Origin: Salinibacterium sp. SWN167
GTDB taxonomy: Bacteria > Actinomycetota > Actinomycetes > Actinomycetales > Microbacteriaceae
Direction of reading: 5' to 3'
Assembly (NCBI RefSeq): GCF_015864665.1
Contig: NZ_JADYWU010000001.1
Location: 248,001-312,000 of the forward strand
Length of the DNA: 64,000 nt
Below are positions 16,540 through 23,956 of the stretch, in pieces (position 1 is the stretch's first letter; each line of letters starts with the position of its first letter). Under the pieces are notes generated by a model, which had not been told where the DNA came from, did no database searches, and saw only the letters and a list, made by a program, of their open reading frames with translations. A program made the position numbers and the translations under genes.

Positions 16540-16992
16540 ATGTCAAAGCTCATCCTCACTCACGAAGTGACTGGTCTCGGCGCGCCTGGCGACGTTGTAG
16601 ACGTAAAGAACGGCTTCGCCCGTAACTACCTCATCCCCCAGGGCTTTGCCGTGGCGTGGACTCGCGGTGGCGAAAAGCAGGTCGAGTCCATCAAGGCAGC
16701 ACGCGCATCGCGCGAGCACGCCACGCTTGAAGAAGCTCAGGACCTCAAGGCTCGCCTCCAGGCGACCAAGGTCAAGCTCACCGTGACCGCTGGTCAGGGT
16801 GGACGTCTGTTCGGTTCAGTTAAGCCCGCTCACGTAGCGGACGCTGTTGCCGCTGCAGGACTTGGCGACATCGACAAGCGCAAGATTGAAATCTCGTCGG
16901 CAATCAAGGTTGTTGGAGATCACGAAGCTACGATCCGTCTGCGTGACGACATCGTTGCAACGATCACCCTTCAGGTGGTTGCTAGCAAGTAA
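16540..16992 (+). CDS. rplI: 50S ribosomal protein L9
   Basis: A 150-residue L9 with the N-terminal rRNA-binding domain ([35 protein letters not shown]), the long connecting helix (residues ~42-75) and the C-terminal domain. ATG 16540 is preceded by AAGGAG. It is the last gene of the operon and is followed by a strong terminator. Confidence 0.97.
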   Translation: MSKLILTHEVTGLGAPGDVVDVKNGFARNYLIPQGFAVAWTRGGEKQVESIKAARASREHATLEEAQDLKARLQATKVKLTVTAGQGGRLFGSVKPAHVADAVAAAGLGDIDKRKIEISSAIKVVGDHEATIRLRDDIVATITLQVVASK

Positions 16993-17003
16993 CTGTTTTA
17001 TCG

Positions 17004-17044
17004 CAAGGACGACGAGCCGCTTGGCTCGTCGTCCTTGTGTTTTA
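17004..17044 (+). terminator. Strong intrinsic terminator of the rpsF operon
   Basis: A perfect 15-bp stem (CAAGGACGACGAGCC with its complement at 17023-17037), a GCTT loop, and TGTTTT directly after. It is placed 11 bases after the rplI stop. Confidence 0.93.
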
Positions 17045-17064
17045 AGGCCCGTTGTCAAGCCTTT

Positions 17065-17260
17065 TGTGCACAGGATTACGAAAAATACGGAACCCTCAAT
17101 CTCGACTTTAGGCATGTTTTTACACATTGTGTGTGAAAACTAAAAGTGCAGGTCAAGCGGCGATTCGAGTGTTTATTCCCCGCTGTTTCCACAGTTGTTT
17201 CCACAGGTTGTTCACACAGCAGTCGGCGTTTCGTCCGAGTTGTGCACAGGTTTATACACA
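17065..17260. other. Cluster of DnaA-box-like 9-mers in the rplI-dnaB gap
   Basis: The 396-base gap between rplI and dnaB holds no gene. After the terminator it carries at least seven sequences close to the DnaA box (TTGTCCACA or TTATNCACA). These are TTGTGCACA at 17065 and 17240, TTTTACACA at 17118, TGTTTCCACA at 17184 and 17196, TTGTTCACA at 17208, and TTATACACA at 17252. The last matches the enterobacterial consensus fully. Inverted variants (TGTGTGAAAA, TTGTGGGTA) add to the count. The cluster lies about 130 bases upstream of dnaB, so it may couple dnaB expression to DnaA, or titrate DnaA. Confidence 0.6.
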
Positions 17261-17388
17261 TCCCCAGTTGTGGGTAGTTGATTCTGCTTCGTAGGGTAAA
17301 GCAGCCTTGGAGCGGGTCCCAGTGAGGAGCCTGCCCGAGTGTCAGGGGCTACTCGTATAAATAGAGCTGCCCCACAAGGAGGAAAACC

Positions 17389-18777
17389 ATGTCGATCGCG
17401 CACCTAGGCCTTTCGGGCGACGAGCGTCAATCAGGCGAATCTCGAGGCAGCTCCCGCGGTGACCGCGTACCTCCCCACGACCTCCTTGCCGAGCAAAGCG
17501 CCATCGGTGGAATGCTCTTGAGCAAGGATGCTGTCGCCGATGTCATCGAGACCGTACGCGGAGTCGACTTCTACGTCCCCAAGCACGAAACCATCTTCAA
17601 CGCAGTACTCACCCTCTACTCGCACGGTGAACCAACTGACGTCATCGCCGTTACCGACGAGCTCACGAAGACAGGTGAGCTCTCCCGAGCCGGTGGAGTT
17701 GAGTACCTTCACACGCTCACTGGTCTCGTACCAACCGCAGCCAATGCCGGCTTCTACGCGACGATTGTCACGGAGAAAGCGGTCCTTCGCCGTCTTGTTG
17801 AAGCGGGGACACGCATCGTTCAGATGGGTTACGCCAGCGAGGGCGAAGTTCTCGACCTTGTCAACAACGCCCAGGCCGAGATCTACTCCGTGACCGGTGG
17901 CGTGGAAACCGAAGACTACGTACCCCTCACGACCGCCGTCGAGAGCGCAATCGACGAAATCGAAGCAGCTCGCGGCCGCGACGGCCAGATGATCGGTGTT
18001 CCCACCGGATTCGCTGAGCTCGATGAACTCACCAATGGGCTTCACCCTGGTCAGCTGATCATTTTGGCCGCGCGACCCGCTATTGGTAAGTCGACTCTTG
18101 GTTTGGACTTCGCCCGCGCAGCATCCATTCACCATGATTTGCCGTCGATTGTGTTCTCGCTCGAAATGGGACGAAGCGAAATCGCTATGCGACTGCTGTC
18201 GGCAGAAGCCAGCGTTCCGCTGCAGCACATGCGTAAGGGTTCGGTGCACGCCAACGACTGGACCACCATCGCGCAGACTCGTGGCCGCATCAATGATGCT
18301 CCGCTTTATATTGACGACAGCCCGAACATGACTCTGGTGGAGATTCGCGCCAAGTGCCGTCGGCTCAAGCAAAAGGTTGGCCTGCGCATGGTCATCATCG
18401 ACTACTTGCAGCTCATGACGAGCGGCAAGAAAGTCGAGTCGCGTCAGCAAGAGGTCAGTGAGTTCTCTCGTGCACTCAAGCTGCTCGCCAAAGAGCTGGA
18501 AGTTCCCGTGATTGCTATCTCCCAGCTGAACCGTGGTCCTGAACAGCGTGCCGACAAGAAGCCAGCGCTCTCCGACCTTCGTGAATCGGGGTCGCTCGAG
18601 CAAGACGCCGACATGGTGATTCTGCTTCACCGGGAAAGCGCGTACGAAGCAGACAGCCCCCGCGCCGGTGAGGCCGACCTGATCATTGCCAAGCACCGAA
18701 ACGGACCGACGCGCACCGTCACCGTGGGCTTCCACGGTCACTTCTCGCGCTTCGTCGACCTGCCGCCAGGGTCCTAG
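17389..18777 (+). CDS. dnaB: Replicative DNA helicase DnaB
   Basis: The hexameric 5'-3' fork helicase. The 462-residue product has a ~30-residue variable N-terminus, the primase-interacting N-terminal domain (PPHDLLAEQSAIGGMLLSKDAV), and a RecA-type motor with AARPAIGKST (Walker A lysine K234). VIIDYLQLMTS (Walker B) and the arginine-finger region AISQLNRGPEQR follow. There is no intein, unlike several mycobacterial dnaB genes. ATG 17389 follows AAGGAGGAAAA. The upstream region is rich in DnaA-box-like sequences. Confidence 0.97.
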   Translation: MSIAHLGLSGDERQSGESRGSSRGDRVPPHDLLAEQSAIGGMLLSKDAVADVIETVRGVDFYVPKHETIFNAVLTLYSHGEPTDVIAVTDELTKTGELSRAGGVEYLHTLTGLVPTAANAGFYATIVTEKAVLRRLVEAGTRIVQMGYASEGEVLDLVNNAQAEIYSVTGGVETEDYVPLTTAVESAIDEIEAARGRDGQMIGVPTGFAELDELTNGLHPGQLIILAARPAIGKSTLGLDFARAASIHHDLPSIVFSLEMGRSEIAMRLLSAEASVPLQHMRKGSVHANDWTTIAQTRGRINDAPLYIDDSPNMTLVEIRAKCRRLKQKVGLRMVIIDYLQLMTSGKKVESRQQEVSEFSRALKLLAKELEVPVIAISQLNRGPEQRADKKPALSDLRESGSLEQDADMVILLHRESAYEADSPRAGEADLIIAKHRNGPTRTVTVGFHGHFSRFVDLPPGS

Positions 18778-18863
18778 GCGTTTCTGGTCAGCATCCCCGA
18801 CAGGGGAGTGTCCCAAGCGGCCTACACTAGAAGCATCCGCTTGTTGAGAAAGAAGGCAATCGC

Positions 18864-19508
18864 TTGACTAGTGCTCACGCTGAGCCGCTGCCGGCATCCA
18901 CTGCGTGGTACGTGCCGCTAGCTCGCGCTATTCCCGCCCTTGCTCTGGCCATCGTCATCACGTTCTCGGCCGACCATTCGTCGCGCCTCGGTCTTGTCAC
19001 CCTCGCAAGTTTTACCCTCGTGGTCGGCGCCGTTCTTCTCACGGCGAGCATCATGTCGCCGCACCGGGGTATCGCTCGCTCCTTCACGATCACGCAGAGC
19101 GTCGTCACGCTCGCCACTGCCGTCGCCGCGTTCGTCGCGACGGGCGGAGGCCAGGCCTACTTCGTCTTCTTGCTGACAGCCTTCGCCGCCATCACCGGTT
19201 TTCTTGAGCTCTACCTTGGTCTCCGCAGCCGGGGACGTGACGCGTCATCCCGCGACTGGGTTTTCGTCGGTGGCCTGACTGCGCTACTCGCGCTCATCGT
19301 GCTGCTTGTGCCGCCGGGATTCAGCCAGCCCTACACAGGACCCGATGGAATCGACCGAGAACTCACGGCATCCATTGTGGTGGTCGGTCTTCTCGGAGCT
19401 TATTGGGCCATTCTTGGTGTGTACCTAGTGATCGCGGCATTCTCGCTCAAGTGGAGTCGAACCGATCATGATGTTGTAACCGCAGCCGTGCAAGAGAAAG
19501 AAGAATAG
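18864..19508 (+). CDS. Multi-pass membrane protein, function unknown (DUF308/HdeD-like)
   Basis: A 214-residue hydrophobic protein with about six membrane segments separated by short loops. It has a moderately charged link around residues 123-130 (RSRGRDASSRD) and a hydrophilic tail ending EKEE. The layout resembles DUF308/HdeD-like proteins, but I see no diagnostic motif. TTG 18864 follows AAGAAGGCAATCG; no better start is available. It overlaps the next small gene by one base, so the two form a translationally coupled pair. Confidence 0.75.
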   Translation: MTSAHAEPLPASTAWYVPLARAIPALALAIVITFSADHSSRLGLVTLASFTLVVGAVLLTASIMSPHRGIARSFTITQSVVTLATAVAAFVATGGGQAYFVFLLTAFAAITGFLELYLGLRSRGRDASSRDWVFVGGLTALLALIVLLVPPGFSQPYTGPDGIDRELTASIVVVGLLGAYWAILGVYLVIAAFSLKWSRTDHDVVTAAVQEKEE

Positions 19509-19753
19509 TGGCCTCCCCAGACAAGCGTGACCGCACGCGTCCAGCCGAAATGCTCGGTCTTTCCGCGATTTTCGGGCTGTTCGCCGGTCTCGTCGTTTTC
19601 ATGTCGACCCGTGAACTGATGCTCGCCCTCATCTTCACTGGGGTTGCGTTCATCGTCTCGCTTGTTGTTATCGCAATGCTCGTGCTCGCCGTTCGTCCCG
19701 ATAAGGACGAACTTCTTGACATGGATGAGCAGGACCGCGACGCCTCGCACTAG
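19508..19753 (+). CDS. Small two-helix membrane protein, unknown
   Basis: An 81-residue product with a basic N-terminus, two hydrophobic helices (residues ~15-32 and ~38-62) and a strongly acidic tail (DKDELLDMDEQDRD). Its GTG start shares one base with the stop codon of the preceding membrane protein gene, and AAAGAAGAA is just upstream. No family assignment can be made from what is visible; it is likely a partner of its upstream neighbour. Confidence 0.7.
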   Translation: MASPDKRDRTRPAEMLGLSAIFGLFAGLVVFMSTRELMLALIFTGVAFIVSLVVIAMLVLAVRPDKDELLDMDEQDRDASH

Positions 19754-19864
19754 TGTGCTCTGACGTACGGGGGTAGTGTGCACCCGCCTAAAACGGCTGA
19801 AGTGCGCCCCGATCGACCTCTTTGGAGCGCCCAGAAGTTCATGCGGTTGGTGACTGGAACTTCT

Positions 19865-19894
19865 TTGACTCCCAGTCTTTATTAAGGTTAGGCT
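19865..19894 (+). promoter_or_regulatory. Candidate promoter of the iron-uptake operon
   Basis: TTGACT (19865-19870) and TAGGCT (19889-19894) are separated by 18 bases. The -10 hexamer lies inside the iron box, so bound DtxR/IdeR would block RNA polymerase. Confidence 0.55.
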
Positions 19895-19901
19895 TACCTA
19901 A
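19883..19901. promoter_or_regulatory. DtxR/IdeR iron box
   Basis: TAAGGTTAGGCTTACCTAA is a 19-bp imperfect palindrome very close to the actinobacterial iron box (TTAGGTTAGSCTAACCTAA). It is placed to repress the siderophore ABC operon when iron is plentiful. Confidence 0.9.
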
Positions 19902-19933
19902 GCAACACTCGCTGCAGCGGGTGTTGCGTTTTT
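19902..19933 (+). terminator. Terminator-like hairpin at the 5' end of the iron-operon transcript
   Basis: GCAACAC...GTGTTGC (19902-19908 and 19921-19927), extended inwards by CGCT/AGCG, is followed by GTTTTT. It would begin at about +1 of the transcript from the iron-box promoter. It could end transcription from the upstream membrane-protein genes, or act on the iron transcript itself. Confidence 0.6.
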
Positions 19934-19975
19934 ACGCCCGACCGCTTTCGGTCATCCGAAATAACTAAGGACACC

Positions 19976-20959
19976 ATGAACTTTTCACGAACCCGGCACG
20001 GAGTACTCGTCGGAGTACTGGCGCTCGCGCTTGCTGCCTGCAGCACCGCTACCCCCGAAGCTGCAGATTCAAACGGGGCTGAAGCATCTGTTCAGTTCGA
20101 AGACAACAACGGCAGCCACACGCTGTCGACGCCATTCACCTCGGTAGTCGCCACGGATAACCGCACGTTCGAAACTCTCTCGGACTGGGGAATCGAACTC
20201 AGTGCCGCTGCTGTCGCGCTGATGCCGAGCACGATTGCCTACACCGAAGATGACTCGATCATCGACCTGGGTAACCACAGCGAGCCCGATCTCGAGTCCG
20301 TCGTTGCCGTTCAACCCGACGTGATCATCAACGGGCAGCGGTTTGCGCCGTACCACGACGACTTCGCCAAGCTCGTGCCTGACGCCGTGGTCGTTGACCT
20401 TGACCCGCGCGAGGGTGAGCCCTTTGACGCCGAACTCAAGCGCCAGACCACCGTTCTGGGTGAGATCTTCGGCAAGCAAGCAGAGGCCGAACAGCTGAAT
20501 GCTGACTTCGATGCCTCCATCGAGCGCGTGAACGCGGCGTACAACAGCGAAGACTCCGTGATGGCTGTCATCACCTCCGGTGGAGAGATCGGATACGCGG
20601 CTCCGACCGTCGGTCGTACCCTCGGCCCGCTTTTCGACATCTTCGACTTCACCGCCGCACTGGATGTCGATGACAGCAGCGAAGACCACCAGGGTGATGA
20701 CATCTCGGTAGAGGCAATTGCTGACTCCAACCCCGACTGGATTCTCGTGATGGACCGCGACGCCGCGATTCTCGCCGACGACCCCAGCTACGTGCAGGGC
20801 AGCGAGGTGCTTGAGAACTCCGAAGCACTCTCGGGCGTCACCGCGGTGAAGGAAAGCAACCTCGTATACATGCCGGCTGACACCTACACGAACGAAGGCA
20901 TCCAGACGTACACCGAGTTCTTCAACGCTCTCGCTGACGCTCTCGAAGCCAAGAACTAG
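19976..20959 (+). CDS. Iron-siderophore ABC transporter substrate-binding lipoprotein
   Basis: A class III (FecB/BtuF-type) binding protein of 327 residues. The signal peptide ends in the lipobox LALAAC (C22), so it should be lipid-anchored outside the membrane. The two lobes are joined by a long helix, with PDLESVVAVQPDVIING in the N-lobe and NPDWILVMDRDAA in the C-lobe. The order binding protein, two permeases, ATPase and the divergence from FhuD suggest the CeuA/YclQ group, which takes catecholate or petrobactin-like siderophores; substrate is inferred only. ATG 19976 follows AAGGACACC. Confidence 0.9.
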   Translation: MNFSRTRHGVLVGVLALALAACSTATPEAADSNGAEASVQFEDNNGSHTLSTPFTSVVATDNRTFETLSDWGIELSAAAVALMPSTIAYTEDDSIIDLGNHSEPDLESVVAVQPDVIINGQRFAPYHDDFAKLVPDAVVVDLDPREGEPFDAELKRQTTVLGEIFGKQAEAEQLNADFDASIERVNAAYNSEDSVMAVITSGGEIGYAAPTVGRTLGPLFDIFDFTAALDVDDSSEDHQGDDISVEAIADSNPDWILVMDRDAAILADDPSYVQGSEVLENSEALSGVTAVKESNLVYMPADTYTNEGIQTYTEFFNALADALEAKN

Positions 20960-20970
20960 CAATACTCACC

Positions 20971-21018
20971 CCGTTCGGCGCTGAAGTTTGCCCTCGGGCT
21001 AGCTTCAGCGCCGAACGG
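20971..21018 (+). other. Long stem-loop between binding-protein and permease genes
   Basis: A perfect 16-bp stem (CCGTTCGGCGCTGAAG with its complement at 21003-21018) encloses a loop with its own GCCC/GGGC pairing. It is followed only by TTCT. Such elements often protect the 3' end of the binding-protein mRNA, so more binding protein than permease is made. Confidence 0.7.
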
Positions 21019-21051
21019 TTCTGGCTTTCAATCAGAAACCCTCACTCACGG

Positions 21052-22038
21052 ATGACATCAACACTCGCCCGACGACGGCCCGCCAACACGACCACCCTTT
21101 TCGACTGGAAACTCCTGCTCGCGACGGTGGGCGTTGTGCTGCTGTTGGTTGCCTCGCTCTTCATCGGTGTCTACGACATTTTTGGGGCGGATGACGGCCA
21201 ACGAATGTTCGGCATTACTCGCGTTCCCCGAACGGTTGCCCTCGTGCTCGCGGGTGCAGCGATGGCAATGAGCGGGCTCGTCATGCAGTTGCTGACGCAG
21301 AACCGCTTCGTGGAACCGACCACGACCGGCACTACCGAGTGGGCAGGCCTCGGACTGCTCACCGTGATGATTCTCTTTCCGGGAGCCAGCCTCCTCGCCC
21401 GCATGACCGGTGCGGTCATCGCCGCGTTCATCGGCACCGGGGTGTTCTTTCTCTTCCTGCGCCGCGTCACCCTGCGCTCGTCGCTGATCGTGCCGATCGT
21501 CGGCATCATGCTCGGTTCCGTCGTTGGCGCCATCTCCACCTACATTGCTCTTTCGACCGACATGCTTCAGAGCCTCTCCGTGTGGTTCGCCGGCAGCTTC
21601 ACTTCGGTGATGCGCGGGCAGTACGAACTGCTCTGGATCGTCGCAGTCGTCGTGGTCGTGATCTTCCTGTTCGCCGACCGGCTCACCGTGGCGGGGCTCG
21701 GCCAAGACATTGCTACGAATGTCGGTGTGAACTACAACCAGATTTTGCTCATCGGCACCGCGCTCATTGCGGTAGCGACCGGAGTCGTGACCGTTGTCGT
21801 CGGCAATCTGCCGTTCCTCGGGCTGATCGTTCCCAACATCGTGTCGATGTTCCGCGGCGATGACCTGCGCAGCAACCTGCCCTGGGTGTGCCTGCTCGGC
21901 ATCGCCATCGTGACCGTGTGCGACATCGTGGGCCGCACGATCATCATGCCGTTCGAAGTACCCGTGTCGCTCATTCTGGGCGTCGTGGGTGCGGTCGTCT
22001 TCATTGCCCTTCTGTTGAAGCAGCGCCGCCGTGCATAG
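21052..22038 (+). CDS. Iron-siderophore ABC transporter permease 1 (FecCD family)
   Basis: A 328-residue FecCD-family permease with about nine membrane helices. The family's first-helix arginine motif appears as RVPRTVALVLAGAAMAMSGLVMQLLTQNRF, and the cytoplasmic coupling region GNLPFLGLIVPNIV is near residue 245. It forms a channel with the next gene product. The gene follows the binding-protein gene by 92 bases (containing a stem-loop) and overlaps permease 2 by 8 bases. Confidence 0.93.
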   Translation: MTSTLARRRPANTTTLFDWKLLLATVGVVLLLVASLFIGVYDIFGADDGQRMFGITRVPRTVALVLAGAAMAMSGLVMQLLTQNRFVEPTTTGTTEWAGLGLLTVMILFPGASLLARMTGAVIAAFIGTGVFFLFLRRVTLRSSLIVPIVGIMLGSVVGAISTYIALSTDMLQSLSVWFAGSFTSVMRGQYELLWIVAVVVVVIFLFADRLTVAGLGQDIATNVGVNYNQILLIGTALIAVATGVVTVVVGNLPFLGLIVPNIVSMFRGDDLRSNLPWVCLLGIAIVTVCDIVGRTIIMPFEVPVSLILGVVGAVVFIALLLKQRRRA

Positions 22039-23083
22039 TCCCGTGGATGCTCGAGAGAAGCCGACTATTGCCGTCGGCGCGGCCAGCGTGACAGGGCCCT
22101 TCCCCACGGTCAAGGCGCGTCGCCGCTACTGGATACTCCTCAGCATCCTGAGCGTGGTCGCTGTCGCGATCGCCGTCGGCCTGCTGGCGTGGGATAACCC
22201 AATGCCGGTCGGTACCGACGGGTTCTGGCTCATCGCGGAGCTGCGCGCTACCAACGTGATTGTGATTGCCGTCGTGGCCTTCTGCCAGGCGATTGCGACC
22301 GTGAGTTTTCAGACGGTGACCAACAACCGGATTCTTACGCCATCCATCATGGGCTTCGAGTCTCTGTATGTGGCCGTTCAAACCTCCGCGGTGTACTTCT
22401 TGGGCATCAGCGGCATCGTTGCCCTGCAGGGTCTCCCCCAGTTCTTGCTTCAGATCGCGCTGATGGTGGGGCTTTCGCTGCTGCTGTACGGCTGGCTGCT
22501 CACGGGAAAGTACGGCAACCTGCAGATCATGCTGCTCGTCGGCATCATCATCGGCGGCGGGCTCGGAGCGGTGTCGACCTTCATGCAGCGCCTGCTCACG
22601 CCGAGCGAGTTCGACATCCTCACGGCCCGCCTGTTCGGGTCCATCTCCAATGCGGATGCCAGCTACCTGCCCATCTCGCTCGTGCTCTGCTTGGTGGCCG
22701 GCACCGTGCTTCTCTCGCAGGGCCGGCGCCTCAACATCATTGCGCTGGGTTCTGACACCGCCACGAATCTAGGAATCAGCTACCGCTTCGAGATCATGCG
22801 CGTGCTGTTCTTCGTGTCGATTCTGATGGCTGTCTCGACGTCGCTCGTCGGCCCGATGACCTTCTTCGGGTTCTTGGTCGCCACGCTCGCCTACCAATTC
22901 GCGGACACCTACGACCATCGCCACATCTTCCCGATCGCGGTATTGGCCGGGTTTGTGGTGCTGGGCGGAGCGTACTTCGTGATGAAGAACCTGTTCTACG
23001 CGCAAGGAGTGGTGTCGATCATCGTTGAACTTGTCGGAGGAACCGTCTTCCTCATCGTCATTCTGAGAAAGGGCCGCCTGTGA
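22031..23083 (+). CDS. Iron-siderophore ABC transporter permease 2 (FecCD family)
   Basis: A 350-residue partner permease, with about nine membrane helices after a 35-residue cytoplasmic lead. It has the RATNVIVIAVVAFCQAIATVSFQTVTNNRILTPSIMGFESLY region, equivalent to the FecCD helix-1/2 motif, and GPMTFFGFLVATLAYQF near the coupling helix. GTG 22031 overlaps permease 1; a second in-frame GTG twelve bases on is possible. The gene overlaps the ATPase gene in GTGA. Confidence 0.92.
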   Translation: MHSPVDAREKPTIAVGAASVTGPFPTVKARRRYWILLSILSVVAVAIAVGLLAWDNPMPVGTDGFWLIAELRATNVIVIAVVAFCQAIATVSFQTVTNNRILTPSIMGFESLYVAVQTSAVYFLGISGIVALQGLPQFLLQIALMVGLSLLLYGWLLTGKYGNLQIMLLVGIIIGGGLGAVSTFMQRLLTPSEFDILTARLFGSISNADASYLPISLVLCLVAGTVLLSQGRRLNIIALGSDTATNLGISYRFEIMRVLFFVSILMAVSTSLVGPMTFFGFLVATLAYQFADTYDHRHIFPIAVLAGFVVLGGAYFVMKNLFYAQGVVSIIVELVGGTVFLIVILRKGRL

Positions 23084-23835
23084 TCACCCTGAACAATGTG
23101 GGCAAAAGCTACGGCCACGAAATCACCATTGGCCCCGTCGACCTGACGATCCCCGAGGGTGGCATCACCGCGCTGGTAGGCCCGAACGGTGCGGGCAAAT
23201 CCACGCTGCTGACCATGATCGGTCGCTTGCTCGGGATCGACTCCGGCCACATCGAAGTCGCGGGCTACGACGTCGCGAACACCAAGTCGAAAGACCTCGC
23301 CAAGATCATCGCGATCCTGCGGCAAGAGAATCACTTCATCGCCCGACTCACGGTGCGTCAGCTCGTGGGGTTCAGCCGCTTCCCGTATTCGCAAGGCCGA
23401 CTGACCGAAGCGGATGAGGTGGCGATCAACAATTCCATCAGCTTTCTGAACCTTGAAGGCCTACAAGACCGATATCTTGACGAGCTCTCAGGCGGGCAGC
23501 GCCAACGCGCCTACGTTGCCATGGTGCTCGCGCAAGACACCGAATACGTGCTGCTCGATGAGCCCCTCAACAACCTCGACATGAAGCACTCGGTGCAGAT
23601 GATGCGCCACTTGAAGCGCGCCGCCCAAGAACTTGGCCGCACCATCATCATCGTGCTTCACGACATCAACTTTGCCGGGCACTACGCCGACCACATTTGT
23701 GCCGTCAAGGATGGTCAGGTCACCGAGTTCGGAACGCCCGCTGAGATCTTGACCGATGACGTGCTCACCCGGATCTTCGATACCCCGGTGCAGGTCATCG
23801 ACGGGCCCAACGGCGCCCTCGCTGTGTACTACTAA
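23080..23835 (+). CDS. Iron-siderophore ABC transporter ATP-binding protein
   Basis: A 251-residue ABC ATPase with Walker A GPNGAGKST (residues 34-42), signature LSGGQRQRAYVAM, Walker B YVLLDEPLNNLD and switch histidine in IIIVLHDINFAGHYAD. It energises uptake through the two preceding permeases. GTG 23080 overlaps the permease stop (GTGA). Last gene of the iron-regulated operon, followed by a terminator. Confidence 0.95.
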   Translation: MITLNNVGKSYGHEITIGPVDLTIPEGGITALVGPNGAGKSTLLTMIGRLLGIDSGHIEVAGYDVANTKSKDLAKIIAILRQENHFIARLTVRQLVGFSRFPYSQGRLTEADEVAINNSISFLNLEGLQDRYLDELSGGQRQRAYVAMVLAQDTEYVLLDEPLNNLDMKHSVQMMRHLKRAAQELGRTIIIVLHDINFAGHYADHICAVKDGQVTEFGTPAEILTDDVLTRIFDTPVQVIDGPNGALAVYY

Positions 23836-23893
23836 GCCCCGAGGAGTGTGCGGCGCCCCTGTCAGACGGAGCAATCAGGGGCGCAAACGTCAC

Positions 23894-23927
23894 AGGCCGG
23901 CCTCCGTGAGGAGACCGGCCTTTGTTT
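23894..23927. terminator. Terminator between the iron operon and purB
   Basis: AGGCCGG...CCGGCCT, with inner CTCC/GGAG pairing, is followed by TTGTTT. It lies between convergent genes (ATPase stop 23835, purB stop 23957) and can serve the rightward operon. Confidence 0.75.
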
Positions 23928-23956
23928 AGCGTGAGTTGCTCGCCGCAGTGCGTGGG

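Noticed and set aside
17065-17260. Chromosomal origin of replication
   Set aside because: The DnaA-box cluster lacks an evident AT-rich unwinding region and is far from dnaA/dnaN; the standard origin is expected left of base 1. It is kept as a regulatory cluster instead.
17431-18816. 461-codon frame antisense to dnaB
   Set aside because: dnaB is intact and unmistakable; long antisense frames are expected in high-GC genes with this codon usage.
20069-20962. 297-codon frame antisense to the siderophore-binding protein gene
   Set aside because: The plus-strand product has a lipobox and family fold; the antisense product has no motif or start signal.
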